In this document: positions 18,495 to 28,722 of the stretch, piece after piece
Layout of the letters: every line of letters starts with the position of its first letter
Numbering within the stretch: the first letter of the stretch is position 1
DNA from: Kovacikia minuta CCNUW1
GTDB taxonomy: Bacteria; Cyanobacteriota; Cyanobacteriia; Leptolyngbyales; Leptolyngbyaceae
NCBI RefSeq assembly: GCF_020091585.1
Contig: NZ_CP083582.1
Span: 4,846,536 to 4,910,535 of the forward strand
Direction: 5' to 3'
Length of the DNA: 64,000 bases
Notes under the pieces: model-generated
Told to the model about the DNA's origin: nothing
What the model saw: the letters and a program-made list of their open reading frames with translations, nothing else
Databases searched by the model: none
Position numbers and translations under genes: made by a program

Positions 18495-18779
18495 TTAAGA
18501 GTTTTGAGTTATGAGTTTTAAGTTTTGAGTTTTGAGTTATGAATTGACGGGATGTGCAGCTATTCTCAGATTCTCGGTTTTTGGCAAAGTAACCCTGTGA
18601 ATTGGAGCAAATTCAACGATAAACCAGGGATCTCAACTTCCAAGTTACATACGACGTGAATTAAGGGTTTCTAGAACTCAATCAGACTCTTAAGACTCAG
18701 CCTAAAACTCAAAACTTAAAACTCTTCAAGATTTAATCCGACTCTTAAGACTCAGCCTAAAACTCAAAACTTAAAACTC
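18495..18779. repeat. TTTTGAG-type repeats and a duplicated block before clpB
   Basis: The gap between clpB and the porin gene holds GAGTTTTGAG/TTATGAG units near 18,500-18,545. A roughly 45-base block (CTTAAGACTCAGCCTAAAAC and following bases) occurs twice, near 18,690 and 18,744, just after the porin stop. The clpB promoter must lie near 18,430-18,480. Confidence 0.7.
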
Positions 18780-20477
18780 TCAAAAAGAGAACACCATTCT
18801 TAAGGCAAATTCCCAGATCGTGCCGCTAGAGCGATTGTTGTTGGGGCTGGTGACCAGCATCAAGACTGGGGTAAAGCTGATGTTGTCATTGATCAGGAAA
18901 CTGTAGAAGGTTTCAACATTCGTCTGGGTCGCATTGCCCAACCCATCGGCAATGAAGGGTTGCCCCAGGGCTAGACCTGCGGTAGAACCGGGGATGACAA
19001 TGTTGCGGAGAATTGCGCCGATCGCCCAGGTCTGGGGTGTGAGATCCAGATTCCGGTTCAACACAGGATTAAATCCCATGTAGGTGCCAATGCCATAGCG
19101 CCCAAAAACCGCGAATTGCTGGTTAATTGCCCATTCGGCATTAATCCCGCCCGCATAGATATCCGTGTTGTTGATTTTGGCACGGGTGAACTGGAGACGA
19201 GTTGTGAGCGCTTTGTTGAAGGCATATTCCAGTTCCAGGCTGCCCTGATAGCGATCGCCAAACACCCCCCCTTTCGTCAGGGCAAAATTGGGGCGATCGG
19301 CATCGGCTGCAACGTAAAGTGCCCGCAGTGCCAGCGGAAAGTTTTCCTTTTCCCAAACCAAAGCAACCCCGGCTCCTCCGGGTCGATCCACCTGATTCTG
19401 AACAATCAGCGGATTGTTCATAAAAAAGCTGGAAGAGAAATTTGTGTCTGAACTATTGGCAAACCGATTGTTATCGATAAAGTCCCTGGGGGGCAGGCGA
19501 GATCCGATGGTCAAGTTGAGATCTTGAAGCGGCTGAAAGGTGTAATACAACTTACTAATTTGAGCAGGGGCAGGGACTTCAACGTAATCCAACCCACCTC
19601 CGCCTGCCAGTAAACCCGTTGTGCCTAATAAATTTTGCCGTCGATTTTGCACCCGGCTAACCGCATCTCCGCCATTATTGCCCGATTCCAACTGGGTCAC
19701 CAGCAAATCATTGCCAGAGAAGCTGGTATTCAGGTTTAAGCGAAACCGCTCTACCCCCGTTAAGCGGGCACGGGTGCCCCCCGTTGCAATGCCTACCACT
19801 TGCCCTGAAAGTTTGGTCGTTGTTGAAAATTGTCGTTTTTCAAGCCCACCAATCTGCCCATCCAGGTCATTGAGGCGCGTGTCTAGTTCATCCCGAATAC
19901 TGGCGTAATTTTTTTGGAGCCGCTGGAGTGTAATAAAGTCTTCCCGGATGCGGCGATCCTGACTTACCTGATAAAGTTGCTCAATTCTTTCAAGCGCTGC
20001 CTGCAAAACAGCAGCAAATTCATCGCGAGACAGGGGGCGATTTCCCCGAAAGGTGCCATCTGGATAACCCGTGAGGATGCCATAGCGATCGACCAGGGTC
20101 TGCAACGCCTGAAATGCCCAATCTGTTGGATGCACATCACTCAGTTCGGCAACGGATCTGACCTGTCCCATTGCATCATTGTCGGCATCTGCACAGGTCA
20201 ACGCCTCGGCATCCATCCGTGAGGGTGGGTCAGAAAGGCAGGTCAGCGAAAAAGAGGTCGGATGCGAAGGGAGGGGATGGGATCGTGGCGTCATTGTGCT
20301 AGATGGGGGAAAAGCGCTAGCGATCGCCCAATCTGCCTGAGCTGGGATCAAACTAATCAAAAAAAAAGCGCTGTGAACACCCAAAACGAGACAACCCAGT
20401 TTCCAGACCAATTCGATTTTCCTTTTTCTCACACAAATGCTCCCCACCCAAAAAAACTGGATGAATCTCCTATTCAT
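18780..20477 (-). CDS. SLH-domain outer membrane porin (iron uptake/OprB type)
   Basis: A 565-residue outer membrane protein. A hydrophobic signal segment (about 28-48, ending AQADWA) is followed by a Pro/Ser-rich stretch, an SLH domain at about 112-165 (DVHPTDWAFQALQTLVDRYGILTGYPDGTF), a short coiled coil (to about 215) and a beta-barrel domain ending in Phe, as in most outer membrane proteins. This layout matches the cyanobacterial SLH/OprB porins (Slr1908 and SomA types), which bind peptidoglycan-linked polymer by the SLH domain and let small solutes, including inorganic iron, cross the outer membrane. The substrate cannot be read from sequence. The start is the first ATG; a start nearer the hydrophobic segment is possible. 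Confidence 0.88.
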   Translation of the reverse strand: MNRRFIQFFWVGSICVRKRKIELVWKLGCLVLGVHSAFFLISLIPAQADWAIASAFPPSSTMTPRSHPLPSHPTSFSLTCLSDPPSRMDAEALTCADADNDAMGQVRSVAELSDVHPTDWAFQALQTLVDRYGILTGYPDGTFRGNRPLSRDEFAAVLQAALERIEQLYQVSQDRRIREDFITLQRLQKNYASIRDELDTRLNDLDGQIGGLEKRQFSTTTKLSGQVVGIATGGTRARLTGVERFRLNLNTSFSGNDLLVTQLESGNNGGDAVSRVQNRRQNLLGTTGLLAGGGGLDYVEVPAPAQISKLYYTFQPLQDLNLTIGSRLPPRDFIDNNRFANSSDTNFSSSFFMNNPLIVQNQVDRPGGAGVALVWEKENFPLALRALYVAADADRPNFALTKGGVFGDRYQGSLELEYAFNKALTTRLQFTRAKINNTDIYAGGINAEWAINQQFAVFGRYGIGTYMGFNPVLNRNLDLTPQTWAIGAILRNIVIPGSTAGLALGQPFIADGLGNATQTNVETFYSFLINDNISFTPVLMLVTSPNNNRSSGTIWEFALRMVFSF

Positions 20478-20598
20478 TCAAATCAACCAAATTAAACCCT
20501 ATCAGGAAGAGGTATAGGTGTCAGGTGTCAGGTGATAGGTGTCAGGTATAAAGATAAAAACATCTCCTTCCCGCTTCCCGATCCCCCCTCCCTCTCTC

Positions 20599-21027
20599 CT
20601 AGACCTTCGCCGCTTCCTGGCGTGCGGATTGAGTGGAGGTGTGGGTATCGAGTTGAATCAGTTCGACCTTGTACCCGTCGGGATCTTCGACAAAGGCGAT
20701 GACGGTAGAACCGTGCTTCATGGGACCAGGTTCACGGGTGACTTTTCCACCCTGCGCTTTAATTTGCTCACAGGTGGCGTAAATGTCATCAACCCCGATC
20801 GCAATATGTCCGTAGGCATCCCCCAGGTTGTACTGGTTCTTGCCCCAGTTGTAGGTTAATTCCAGAACCGTGTGATCTGCCTCATCGCCGTATCCCACAA
20901 ATGCCAGGGTAAATTCGCCACCGGGATAGTCCTTTTTGCGAAGTAGCTTCATCTTCAGCACTTCACAATAGAACTTGAGGGATTTTTCCAGATCGCCAAC
21001 GCGCAGCATGGTATGGAGTAATCGCAT
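20599..21027 (-). CDS. gloA: Lactoylglutathione lyase (glyoxalase I)
   Basis: A 142-residue protein of the glyoxalase/vicinal oxygen chelate fold beginning [16 protein letters not shown]. It holds the metal-site pattern of GloA: His5, Glu56 in VLELTYNW, His74 in YGHIAIGV and Glu122 in YKVELIQLD. It converts the hemithioacetal of methylglyoxal and glutathione into S-lactoylglutathione, detoxifying a by-product of sugar metabolism. The chosen ATG matches the family start; an upstream in-frame ATG would add 22 residues unlike the family. It ends in a repeat-rich gap before the porin gene. Confidence 0.93.
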   Translation of the reverse strand: MRLLHTMLRVGDLEKSLKFYCEVLKMKLLRKKDYPGGEFTLAFVGYGDEADHTVLELTYNWGKNQYNLGDAYGHIAIGVDDIYATCEQIKAQGGKVTREPGPMKHGSTVIAFVEDPDGYKVELIQLDTHTSTQSARQEAAKV

Positions 21028-21155
21028 CGTTTTAGAGTGCCTTGAGAGAAAAAGTGGATTTGGAGATTGGCAATTGAAAGGGTGATGGATCATGGGTCAC
21101 AGGTCACGGGCTATTTGTGATTGGTGACCAGATCCTGACTCCTGCCCCTTGAATC

Positions 21156-22115
21156 CTATAACGGACCAATAGAAAGGCTTTTGACCAGTTTACTTCCTCT
21201 AGGAGGAGAAAACTTGAAGGTGTTGGCGGTGGTAGAAGGAGCGGGGGTTCGCCGTAAAATTCGCTCGGTAATGATGACATCGTAGCTTTCGGACTTGCCC
21301 GTTACGACAACCTGCTTGAGGGCTGCGGTAGCTGGTTCCACAAAGGTACGAATGGCAAAACCTTCTTTGTCGGTATATTCGTATACATAGAGTTCTTGCC
21401 CGTCGATCGTTTGTTTGCTGCTGGTGATGGGTAAATCGTCAGACAAACCGATTTCTTTTTGAATCTTAGGATCGGAGAGTGCTCCTGCGGCGATCGGTTT
21501 TCTGACTTCGGATGGAATTTGCAAAAACCAGAGGGACGACATGCCAATCCAGTAATTGTCGTCTATGTCGTCAAATTTCTGAGGGGAAGTGACGGCATAC
21601 TGCTTCAAATCTGGGCGATACATCCAGACCTGTTTACCATCGGAAACCACGGTGCTTCCTGTTTTAACCCCAGGTTTCCCTGGAGAAAAGGTGACTTCGG
21701 ACCGAAACTGATTCGGTGCCTGGACGATCGTCATCGCTTTGGCGTTGGAGATGACGTTGGTACCGCCAGAAGTTGCCTGCACCTGAATTTCAGACTCTGT
21801 TTGGTAGCGATCGCTCTGCAAAAAAGCTGCACTCGCTTTTGCTAGCAAGGCAAAATCAACCTTACTGTCCAGCTGACTGACTATCCAGCTAGCTGAAGCT
21901 TGTCGCGCGGGGGAATCACCGGAGTGCGATGGATAGCTGATCCCACCTTTTGGGAAACCTGGCAGGAAAGCAACCGCTCTGCCGGGTTGCCCCTGCTGCC
22001 AAATGGTTTGCATCGGAGAAAATTGATTGGCAGAGGAAGGATTGAATCCTCCTCCGAAACAGACCGCAATACCTAAGGCAGTAACAGTTGGAACAGCCAA
22101 TTGGATAAATTTCAT
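21156..22115 (-). CDS. Exported LolA-like/DUF2092 protein
   Basis: A 319-residue exported protein: hydrophobic N-terminus (MKFIQLAVPTVTALGIAVCF), then a low-complexity linker to about 80 and a beta-rich domain with the pattern TESEIQVQATSGGTNVISNAKAMTIVQAPNQFRSEV and KQVWMYRPDLKQYAV. This is the half-barrel pattern of LolA/LolB and DUF2092 periplasmic proteins, which bind lipid or lipoprotein acyl chains. The exact substrate is unknown. It follows, on the opposite strand, a PAS-GGDEF-EAL gene; the two are divergent and may share a regulatory region at 22,116-22,293. Confidence 0.75.
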   Translation of the reverse strand: MKFIQLAVPTVTALGIAVCFGGGFNPSSANQFSPMQTIWQQGQPGRAVAFLPGFPKGGISYPSHSGDSPARQASASWIVSQLDSKVDFALLAKASAAFLQSDRYQTESEIQVQATSGGTNVISNAKAMTIVQAPNQFRSEVTFSPGKPGVKTGSTVVSDGKQVWMYRPDLKQYAVTSPQKFDDIDDNYWIGMSSLWFLQIPSEVRKPIAAGALSDPKIQKEIGLSDDLPITSSKQTIDGQELYVYEYTDKEGFAIRTFVEPATAALKQVVVTGKSESYDVIITERILRRTPAPSTTANTFKFSPPRGSKLVKSLSIGPL

Positions 22116-22293
22116 AGGTTGATGAGGTTCCGTGGGAACTACGGAAGAACGACTGATTTTTGTGCTATTTGTTGCTAAAAGCTACCGATACTTCAAGCTA
22201 AAGTCAAAAGCTACAGCTTCTTCAAGGGATGAGCAAAACCGAGCCGAGCTTCATGAATATGGACGATAGAACCTGGACTGATGGAGGAGGATT

Positions 22294-25200
22294 GTGAATC
22301 CCGAAGGGATCGCTGCACCGTGGACTACGCTCGAACCCAATACTCATGGTATTTTCATCCTGGCTGTTCAATCTGCGCGGGTTGGTTCTGACTGGGAACA
22401 CGCCTTCTGTATTGTGGCAGTCAATTTTACCTGTGCCAAATTACTGGCGATCGACCCCAAGGTGCAATTTCCAACTCCACTTTGTATCACCCTTGCCACC
22501 GAAATTGCCGCATCAATTGATCTTCACGCCCAGGTTTGTATCCAGCAACAACACCCGATTCATGGGTACCTCAAGGCTCCCCGTCGGGGTTCTGTGGGGC
22601 TGACAATTACCCTATTTCCAATGCTGGATTCGAGCGGCGCAGTGACCCAAATTGTGGGGATTTGCCAGGAGGTCGATCGCTGCTTATCCCAGGGGGACTC
22701 TTTCCCATTCTCTGTTCAACCATTCCAGGAGTTACCGTTGATTCGGCAACCCACCATTCAGCAACCCACAATCTTGCAGAACGGTGCGCCTGCCTCCCTG
22801 CAACGCCAGAGACAGCTAGAAACCCTGATTGACTCGCTGCCAGGTATTATCTTTGCCTGTGCCAATGATGCGGAATGGTCGATGCAATACCTGAGTCAGG
22901 GGTGTTTGGAGCTAACGGGATATCGCAGTCAAGAGTTAGTGGGTGAAGATCGGGTGGCTTCCTACAACGAAATTACTCATCCAGAGGATCTGCCCCTGGT
23001 ACTGGAGGCAATTGCCCAGGCGATCGCGAATCGAGAACCCTACGTTGTGGAATATCGCATCCGTACCAAATCGGGACAGGAGCGCTGGTTTTGGGAGAAG
23101 GGGCGAGGACTCTTTGCCGAAGACGGTAACGTTCTTAGCCTGGAAGGCTTTATTACTGACATTACCGATCTAAAACAGGCGGAAAAGGCACTCCGCGAGA
23201 AGGAATCCTTTCTCCATCTGGTATTAGATAACATTCCCCTGTCAATTTTTTGGAAGGATACCCACTCTGTCTACTTGGGTTGTAATAAAAACTTCGTGAC
23301 CAGTCTGGGTGTCCCTTCCATTCAGGATATTTTGGGCAAAACAGACCAGGCGTTGCCCTACACCTCCGAGCTTGCCACCCGTTTCCGGCAGCAAGACCGG
23401 GCAGTGCTGGAATCGGGCAAACCGCTGGTGAATCTGCTGGAGCAGAACACCATTCCCACCGGGTTAGAACGATGGGTGAATGCCAATAAATTTCCCATCC
23501 TTGATTCGGAGGGCAGGGTAATTGGGGTTCTGGGGACGCTGGAGGATGTCAGCGATCGCCTGCAAACCGAAGCAGCCCTGCGCCAGGCAGAACAGAAATA
23601 CCGCAGCATCTTTGAAAATGTGGTTGAAGGGATCTTCCAAACCACACCCGATGGTCACTACCTGACTGCAAACCCAATGCTGGCAAAAATTTACGGCTAC
23701 GATACGCCAGAAGAATTGATCGAAACCCTGACCGATATCAAACATCAACTCTATGTAGACGCCAAACGGCGGGAAGAATTCCGCCAGTTGGTGCAGCAGA
23801 ATGAAACGGTTTGGGGGTTTGAATCCCAGGTCTACCGCAGGGATGGCAGTGTCATCTGGATTTCGGAAAATGCTCGCACGGTGCGGGATGAAACAGGGCA
23901 AATCCTGGGCTACGAAGGCACCGTGGAAGACATTACCCAGCGGAAACAGGCGGAAGCCACCATTCGCTACCAGGCTTTTCATGATTTGCTGACGGGCTTA
24001 CCCAACCGCATGCTGTTTAACGATCGCCTGCCCCTGGCCCTTGCCAATGCGGAGCGAAACCAAGTCATGGCTGCTGTCATGTTTCTCGATTTAGACCGCT
24101 TTAAGACAATCAACGATACCCTGGGGCATGCGATCGGAGATCAGCTTTTGCAAGCAGTAGCACAGCGCCTATCTGCCTGCCTGCGCGAGGGCGACACCAT
24201 TTCCCGTTGGGGCGGGGATGAGTTTACCCTGTTGCTGCCCCAAATTCACTCTGCGGGGGATGCTGCCAAGGCTGCCCAACGCATTATTGATGCCCTCAAA
24301 CCCGCCTTCCACCTGGAGGGACACGAACTTTACATCAGTAACAGCATTGGCATCGCACTTTATCCCAACGATGGCACCGACGCCCAAACCCTGCTCAAAA
24401 ATGCCGATGCCGCACTCTATCGGGTGAAGGAACAGGGGCGCAACGGGTATCAATTTTATACTCCGGCAATTAACTCAAAAGCATCGGAACTGTTAGCGCT
24501 GGAAAGCAGCTTGCACCATGCGCTGGAACGGGATGAATTTGTGCTTTACTACCAGCCCCAGATCAACACAACCACCTGGGAGATCACCCGGATGGAAGCG
24601 CTGATTCGCTGGCGACATCCCAAACTGGGACTGATCTCGCCGCGTATATTTATTCCACTAGCGGAAGAAAATGGGTTGATTGTCCCGATCGGCGAATGGG
24701 TTCTGCGGTCAGCCTGTGCCCAAAACAAGATATGGTTAGAGCAGGGAATTTCTCCTTTGCGCGTTGCGGTAAACCTGTCTGCCCGGCAGTTTCAGCAACC
24801 TTTCATGGCTGAAACCGTATCCCAAATTTTGGCGGAAACTGGATTGGCTCCCTCCTGCCTGGAACTGGAAGTTACAGAAACCACGGCAATGCAAAACGCA
24901 GACTTCACAACTGCGATGCTGAAGGAATTCCAGGCAATGGGAGTGCACATTTCCCTGGATGATTTTGGGACGGGTTATTCCTCCCTGGGTTATCTGAAGA
25001 AGTTTCCCCTTAACACGATCAAAATTGATCAGTCGTTTATCCAGGAACTAACAACAGATGCAAATGATGCTGCGATCACCCGCGCAGTGATTGCCCTAGG
25101 AAAGGGGTTGAATCTGAGTGTGGTGGCGGAGGGGGTGGAAACCTGGGAACAGGTGGAGCATCTGCGATCGCTCGACTGCCAGGAAATGCAAGGTTATCTG

Positions 25201-25314
25201 TTTAGTCAACCCCTGCCTGCGGAAGAAGCCATTCGATTCCTTCAAAAACAGCGGCTCAAAAGCTTCATGCCGATTATGCAGGAAAGCCACACCTTAAATA
25301 TGCAGTCAGCCTGA
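22294..25314 (+). CDS. PAS-PAS-PAS-GGDEF-EAL c-di-GMP enzyme
   Basis: A 1006-residue signalling protein. After about 170 residues without a clear domain come three PAS/PAC units (about 170-300, 305-430 and 435-560), a GGDEF domain with an intact GGDEF motif near residue 640, and an EAL domain with EAL near 767, DDFGTGYSS, and EGVET. Both catalytic signatures look complete, so it could make and break cyclic di-GMP; in such fusions one activity usually dominates. PAS sensors suggest control by a small ligand, redox or light. The start is a GTG preceded by a strong GGAGGAGG ribosome site. In cyanobacteria c-di-GMP controls motility and aggregation, which would fit a strain with hps genes, but no direct link is seen. 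Confidence 0.92.
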   Translation: MNPEGIAAPWTTLEPNTHGIFILAVQSARVGSDWEHAFCIVAVNFTCAKLLAIDPKVQFPTPLCITLATEIAASIDLHAQVCIQQQHPIHGYLKAPRRGSVGLTITLFPMLDSSGAVTQIVGICQEVDRCLSQGDSFPFSVQPFQELPLIRQPTIQQPTILQNGAPASLQRQRQLETLIDSLPGIIFACANDAEWSMQYLSQGCLELTGYRSQELVGEDRVASYNEITHPEDLPLVLEAIAQAIANREPYVVEYRIRTKSGQERWFWEKGRGLFAEDGNVLSLEGFITDITDLKQAEKALREKESFLHLVLDNIPLSIFWKDTHSVYLGCNKNFVTSLGVPSIQDILGKTDQALPYTSELATRFRQQDRAVLESGKPLVNLLEQNTIPTGLERWVNANKFPILDSEGRVIGVLGTLEDVSDRLQTEAALRQAEQKYRSIFENVVEGIFQTTPDGHYLTANPMLAKIYGYDTPEELIETLTDIKHQLYVDAKRREEFRQLVQQNETVWGFESQVYRRDGSVIWISENARTVRDETGQILGYEGTVEDITQRKQAEATIRYQAFHDLLTGLPNRMLFNDRLPLALANAERNQVMAAVMFLDLDRFKTINDTLGHAIGDQLLQAVAQRLSACLREGDTISRWGGDEFTLLLPQIHSAGDAAKAAQRIIDALKPAFHLEGHELYISNSIGIALYPNDGTDAQTLLKNADAALYRVKEQGRNGYQFYTPAINSKASELLALESSLHHALERDEFVLYYQPQINTTTWEITRMEALIRWRHPKLGLISPRIFIPLAEENGLIVPIGEWVLRSACAQNKIWLEQGISPLRVAVNLSARQFQQPFMAETVSQILAETGLAPSCLELEVTETTAMQNADFTTAMLKEFQAMGVHISLDDFGTGYSSLGYLKKFPLNTIKIDQSFIQELTTDANDAAITRAVIALGKGLNLSVVAEGVETWEQVEHLRSLDCQEMQGYLFSQPLPAEEAIRFLQKQRLKSFMPIMQESHTLNMQSA

Positions 25315-25455
25315 GGTGGGTAGATGAGGATCTGGGGGGGTGAGTCGGTGGAGGTAGAAAACTGCGCACCCATCTCCCTATTCCCCACCTCCTATCATCC
25401 ACCCGTTGCGGGATACAATGGATAAAAAGCCCTAAATAAAGGGGTTTAGACGTGG

Positions 25456-25488
25456 AGACAGGGGTTCTCCTGTCTAAATTATTTTTTA
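25456..25488 (+). terminator. Probable intrinsic terminator between the GGDEF gene and putA
   Basis: A 7-bp stem (AGACAGG/CCTGTCT) with a 6-base loop is followed by AAATTATTTTTT. It lies after the GGDEF-EAL gene and just before the putA start, so it could also act in the putA leader. Confidence 0.6.
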
Positions 25489-25503
25489 GCAGGAGTTTCT
25501 ATT

Positions 25504-26469
25504 GTGGTTGCACACGTACCCGCCAGTCCCTACGAAGACCAAACTCAAGCGATCGCCCGCCAGCTCTTGTCTGCGACCCGCGAAAGCCGCTCCTTCTTTG
25601 CCCAGATGCGCGACCAGATGCGCTGGGATGACAAGCTACTGGCGTGGGCAATGGGCAACCCCGGTTTGCGGGTACAACTTTTCCGCTTTATTGATTGTCT
25701 GCCTTCGCTACGCAGCAAACCAGAAATTGCCCGCCACCTACAGGAATATCTCGGAGACAAAACGGTTGAGCTACCCACTGCCCTCAAGGGAATGCTGAAT
25801 TTTGCCAATCCTGACTCAATGCCAGGACAGATTGCGGCAACGACCGTTTCCACAGCGGTTGAAACCCTAGCCCATAAATACATTGCGGGAGAAACCATTC
25901 AGCAGGTGTTGAAGACGATTGAGCGCCTGCGCAAGGAAAAAATGACCTTTACCGTCGATCTGCTGGGCGAAGCGGTGATCACGGAAGCAGAGGCAAAATC
26001 CTATTTAGACCGCTATCTGGAGTTGATGGCACAACTGAGCGCAGCGGCAAACCGCTGGTCAACCGTGCCCCAAATTGACCAGGCAGAAGGGGAACCCCTA
26101 CCCAACGTGCAAGTTTCAGTTAAACTCACCGCCTTTTACTCCCAATTTGACCCATTGGATGAGCAGGGAAGCCAGGAACGGGTGAGCGATCGCATCCGAC
26201 TGTTGTTGCGTCGGGCCAAAGAGTTGGGGGCTGCCGTTCACTTCGATATGGAGCAGTACCAGTACAAAGACATGACCCTCGCCATCCTGAAGCAACTGTT
26301 GCTGGAAGAGGAATTCCGCACCCGCACCGATCTGGGTATTACGCTTCAGGCTTACCTGCGCGATAGCTTGCATGACTTGAAAGATTTGATTGAGTGGGCA
26401 AAACAACGGGGCAATCCCCTCACCGTGCGTCTGGTGAAAGGAGCCTATTGGGATCAGGAAACGACTTAA
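25504..26469 (+). pseudogene. putA: Bifunctional proline dehydrogenase PutA, 5' part before a frameshift
   Basis: This frame encodes 321 residues of the proline dehydrogenase (PRODH) barrel, from a GTG start with AGGAG nearby to the sequence RLVKGAYWDQETT, then TAA. The barrel plainly continues one base out of register at 26,468 (KAVQKDWEQPVFNDKA), so the gene is split by a single-base insertion near 26,465: the expected ETIKAV reading returns if the C of ACGACTT is removed. PRODH oxidises proline to pyrroline-5-carboxylate using FAD. If the frameshift is real the product lacks the end of the FAD barrel and the dehydrogenase domain. A sequencing or assembly error is an alternative. Confidence 0.85.
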
Positions 26470-28579
26470 AGCGGTTCAAAAAGATTGGGAACAGCCCGTT
26501 TTCAATGACAAAGCGGCAACGGATGCCAACTTTGAGGCAATGACTCGGCTGCTGCTGGAAAACCACGAGTATCTGTATGCAGCGATCGGCAGCCATAATG
26601 TCCGCTCCCAGGCATGGGCGATCGCGATCGCCCAAACGCTCAAAATTCCTCCCCGTCGGTTTGAGTGCCAGGTGTTGTATGGCATGGCAGATAAGTTGGC
26701 AAAGGCGATCGCCGACCGGGGCTACCGGGTGCGGGTCTACTGCCCCTACGGCGAACTCATCCCCGGCATGTCCTACCTGATCCGCCGCCTGCTGGAAAAC
26801 ACCGCCAACAGTTCCTTCCTGCGCCAAAATTTGGAAGAACGACCGATCGAGGAATTGCTAGCACCGCCAGTAAGGCAGGAGGCAGAGGGCAGAGGGCAGA
26901 AGGGGAGCCAAGAGTCAGAAGAGGACATGGGGACGCGGAGACACGGAGACACGGAGAATTCTTCAATTCAAAATTCAAAATTCAAAATTCAAAATTCTTC
27001 CTCCCCACTCCCCTTCATCAACGCTGCTGATACCGACTATGCCAACAACACTTACCGAAAGGAAGTGCAGCAGGCACTCCAACAGGTACGGCAACAGTTG
27101 GGCAAGACCTATCTGCCATTCATTAATGGCAAGTACGTGCAAACGGAAACCCATGTTGATTCGCTCAATCCCTCAAACTTTGCAGAGACGGTGGGGACGA
27201 TCGGGTTAATCAGCGTGGAACAGGCGGAGGCAGCCATTCAGGCGGCGAAGGCAGCATTTCCGGCGTGGAAACGGACTCCCGCCAAGGAACGGGCAGATAT
27301 TTTGCGCCGGGCAGCCGATTTGATGGAACAGCGTCGGCATGAACTGGTCGCCTGGATGGTGCTGGAGACGGGTAAAGTTGTGCGGGAAGCCGATCCGGAA
27401 GTGTCGGAGGCGATCGACTTCTGCCGCTACTACGCCGACGAAATGGAACGGTTAGAAAATGGCGTTGCCTACGATTATCCTGGCGAAACGAACCGTTATC
27501 ACTACCAGCCTAGAGGCATTTCATTGATCATTTCGCCCTGGAACTTCCCGCTGGCAATTCCCACAGGAATGACCGTTGCCTCCCTGGTTGCCGGGAACTG
27601 TACATTGCTTAAACCTGCGGAAGTCTCCTCGGTGATTACCGCAAAGCTCACCGAAATTTTGGTCGAAGCAGGGATTCCAGAAGGGGTGTTCCAATATGTC
27701 CCTGGTAAGGGTTCAACGGTGGGTGCCCACATGGTCAAACATCCTGATGTCCACATGATCACGTTTACGGGGTCTCAGGAAGTGGGGTGTCGCATCTATG
27801 CCGATGCCGCTATTCTGCAACCCGGACAGAAACACCTGAAGCGGGTGATTGCTGAGATGGGCGGCAAGAATGCCATCATTGTCGATGAAAGCGCCGATCT
27901 GGATCAGGCCGTCCAGGGCGTAGCTCAATCTGCTTTTGGCTACAGTGGTCAGAAATGCTCTGCCTGTTCGCGGGTGGTGGTGCTGGAGCCGATTTACGAT
28001 ATTTTTCTGGCACGATTGGTGGAAGCTGCCCGATCGCTCAATCTGGGGCCGACTGACCAACCCAGCACCAAAGTGGGGCCAGTGATTGATGCCAATGCCC
28101 GCGATCGCATTCGCGAGTACATCGAAAAGGGGCGGATGGAGTCTGAAGTTGCCCTGGAAATGACTGCACCCGACGGCGGTTACTTCATTGGACCTGTGAT
28201 TTTTCGGGATGTCTCACCCACCGCAGTCATTGCCCAGGAAGAAATTTTCGGCCCCGTCCTGGCGGTGATGCGAGCAAAAACCTTTGACGAAGCGTTGGAA
28301 ATTGCCAATGGTACTCGTTACGCCCTGACAGGGGGACTTTATTCCCGCACACCTTCTCACATCGAACGGGCACAGCAAGACTTTGAGGTCGGGAATTTGT
28401 ATATTAACCGGGGAATTACGGGGGCGATCGTTGCCCGTCAACCCTTCGGCGGCTTCAAACTCTCTGGCGTTGGCTCCAAAGCAGGCGGCCCCGATTACCT
28501 CCTACAATTCCTGGAACCACGAGTTGTTACAGAGAATGTACAACGGCAGGGCTTTGCCCCGATCGAAGGTGTAGATTAG
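26468..28579 (+). pseudogene. putA: PutA 3' part: end of PRODH barrel plus P5C dehydrogenase domain
   Basis: This frame is open from 26,468; the first ATG is at 26,540 (679 residues). Residues 1-110 complete the proline dehydrogenase barrel (YAAIGSHNVRS, CQVLYGMAD, RVRVYCPYGELIPGM). A repeat-coded linker follows (about 112-158), then an aldehyde dehydrogenase domain with SPWNFPLAIP, EMGGKNAIIVDE (general base Glu) and SGQKCSACSR (catalytic Cys). That domain oxidises glutamate semialdehyde to glutamate with NAD. In intact cyanobacterial PutA both domains form one protein of about 990 residues. The 3' part alone could still make an active P5C dehydrogenase if translated from an internal start, but no ribosome site is seen at 26,540. 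Confidence 0.88.
26869..27015. repeat. Repeat-rich insertion in the PutA linker
   Basis: GGCAGAGG units, GACGCGGAGACACGGAGAC and three to four TTCAAAA-type 10-mers (AAAATTCAAA) occur inside the open frame. They encode the low-complexity peptide EGRGQKGSQES through NSKFKIQNSS. A closely similar peptide is inserted in the STAND gene near 56.75 kb. Confidence 0.85.
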
Positions 28580-28581
28580 GA

Positions 28582-28710
28582 GAAGGCAGAGGGCAGGAGG
28601 CAGAAGGCAGAAGGAATTAGAACTCATAACTCTTCTCATCCCCCATCCCCTTTTATCCTTTATCCTTCATCTTTTCCCTTCTGCCCTCTGCCCTCTGCCT
28701 TATTCCTTAA
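28582..28710. repeat. GGCAGAGG repeats with their inverted copies
   Basis: GAAGGCAGAGGGCAGGAGGCAG units right after putA are matched by CTTCTGCCCTCTGCCCTCTG units about 90 bases later, with TTTATCCTTCATC units between. The block can form a large hairpin and may end putA transcription. Confidence 0.75.
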
Positions 28711-28722
28711 AGGAGAAACTGT

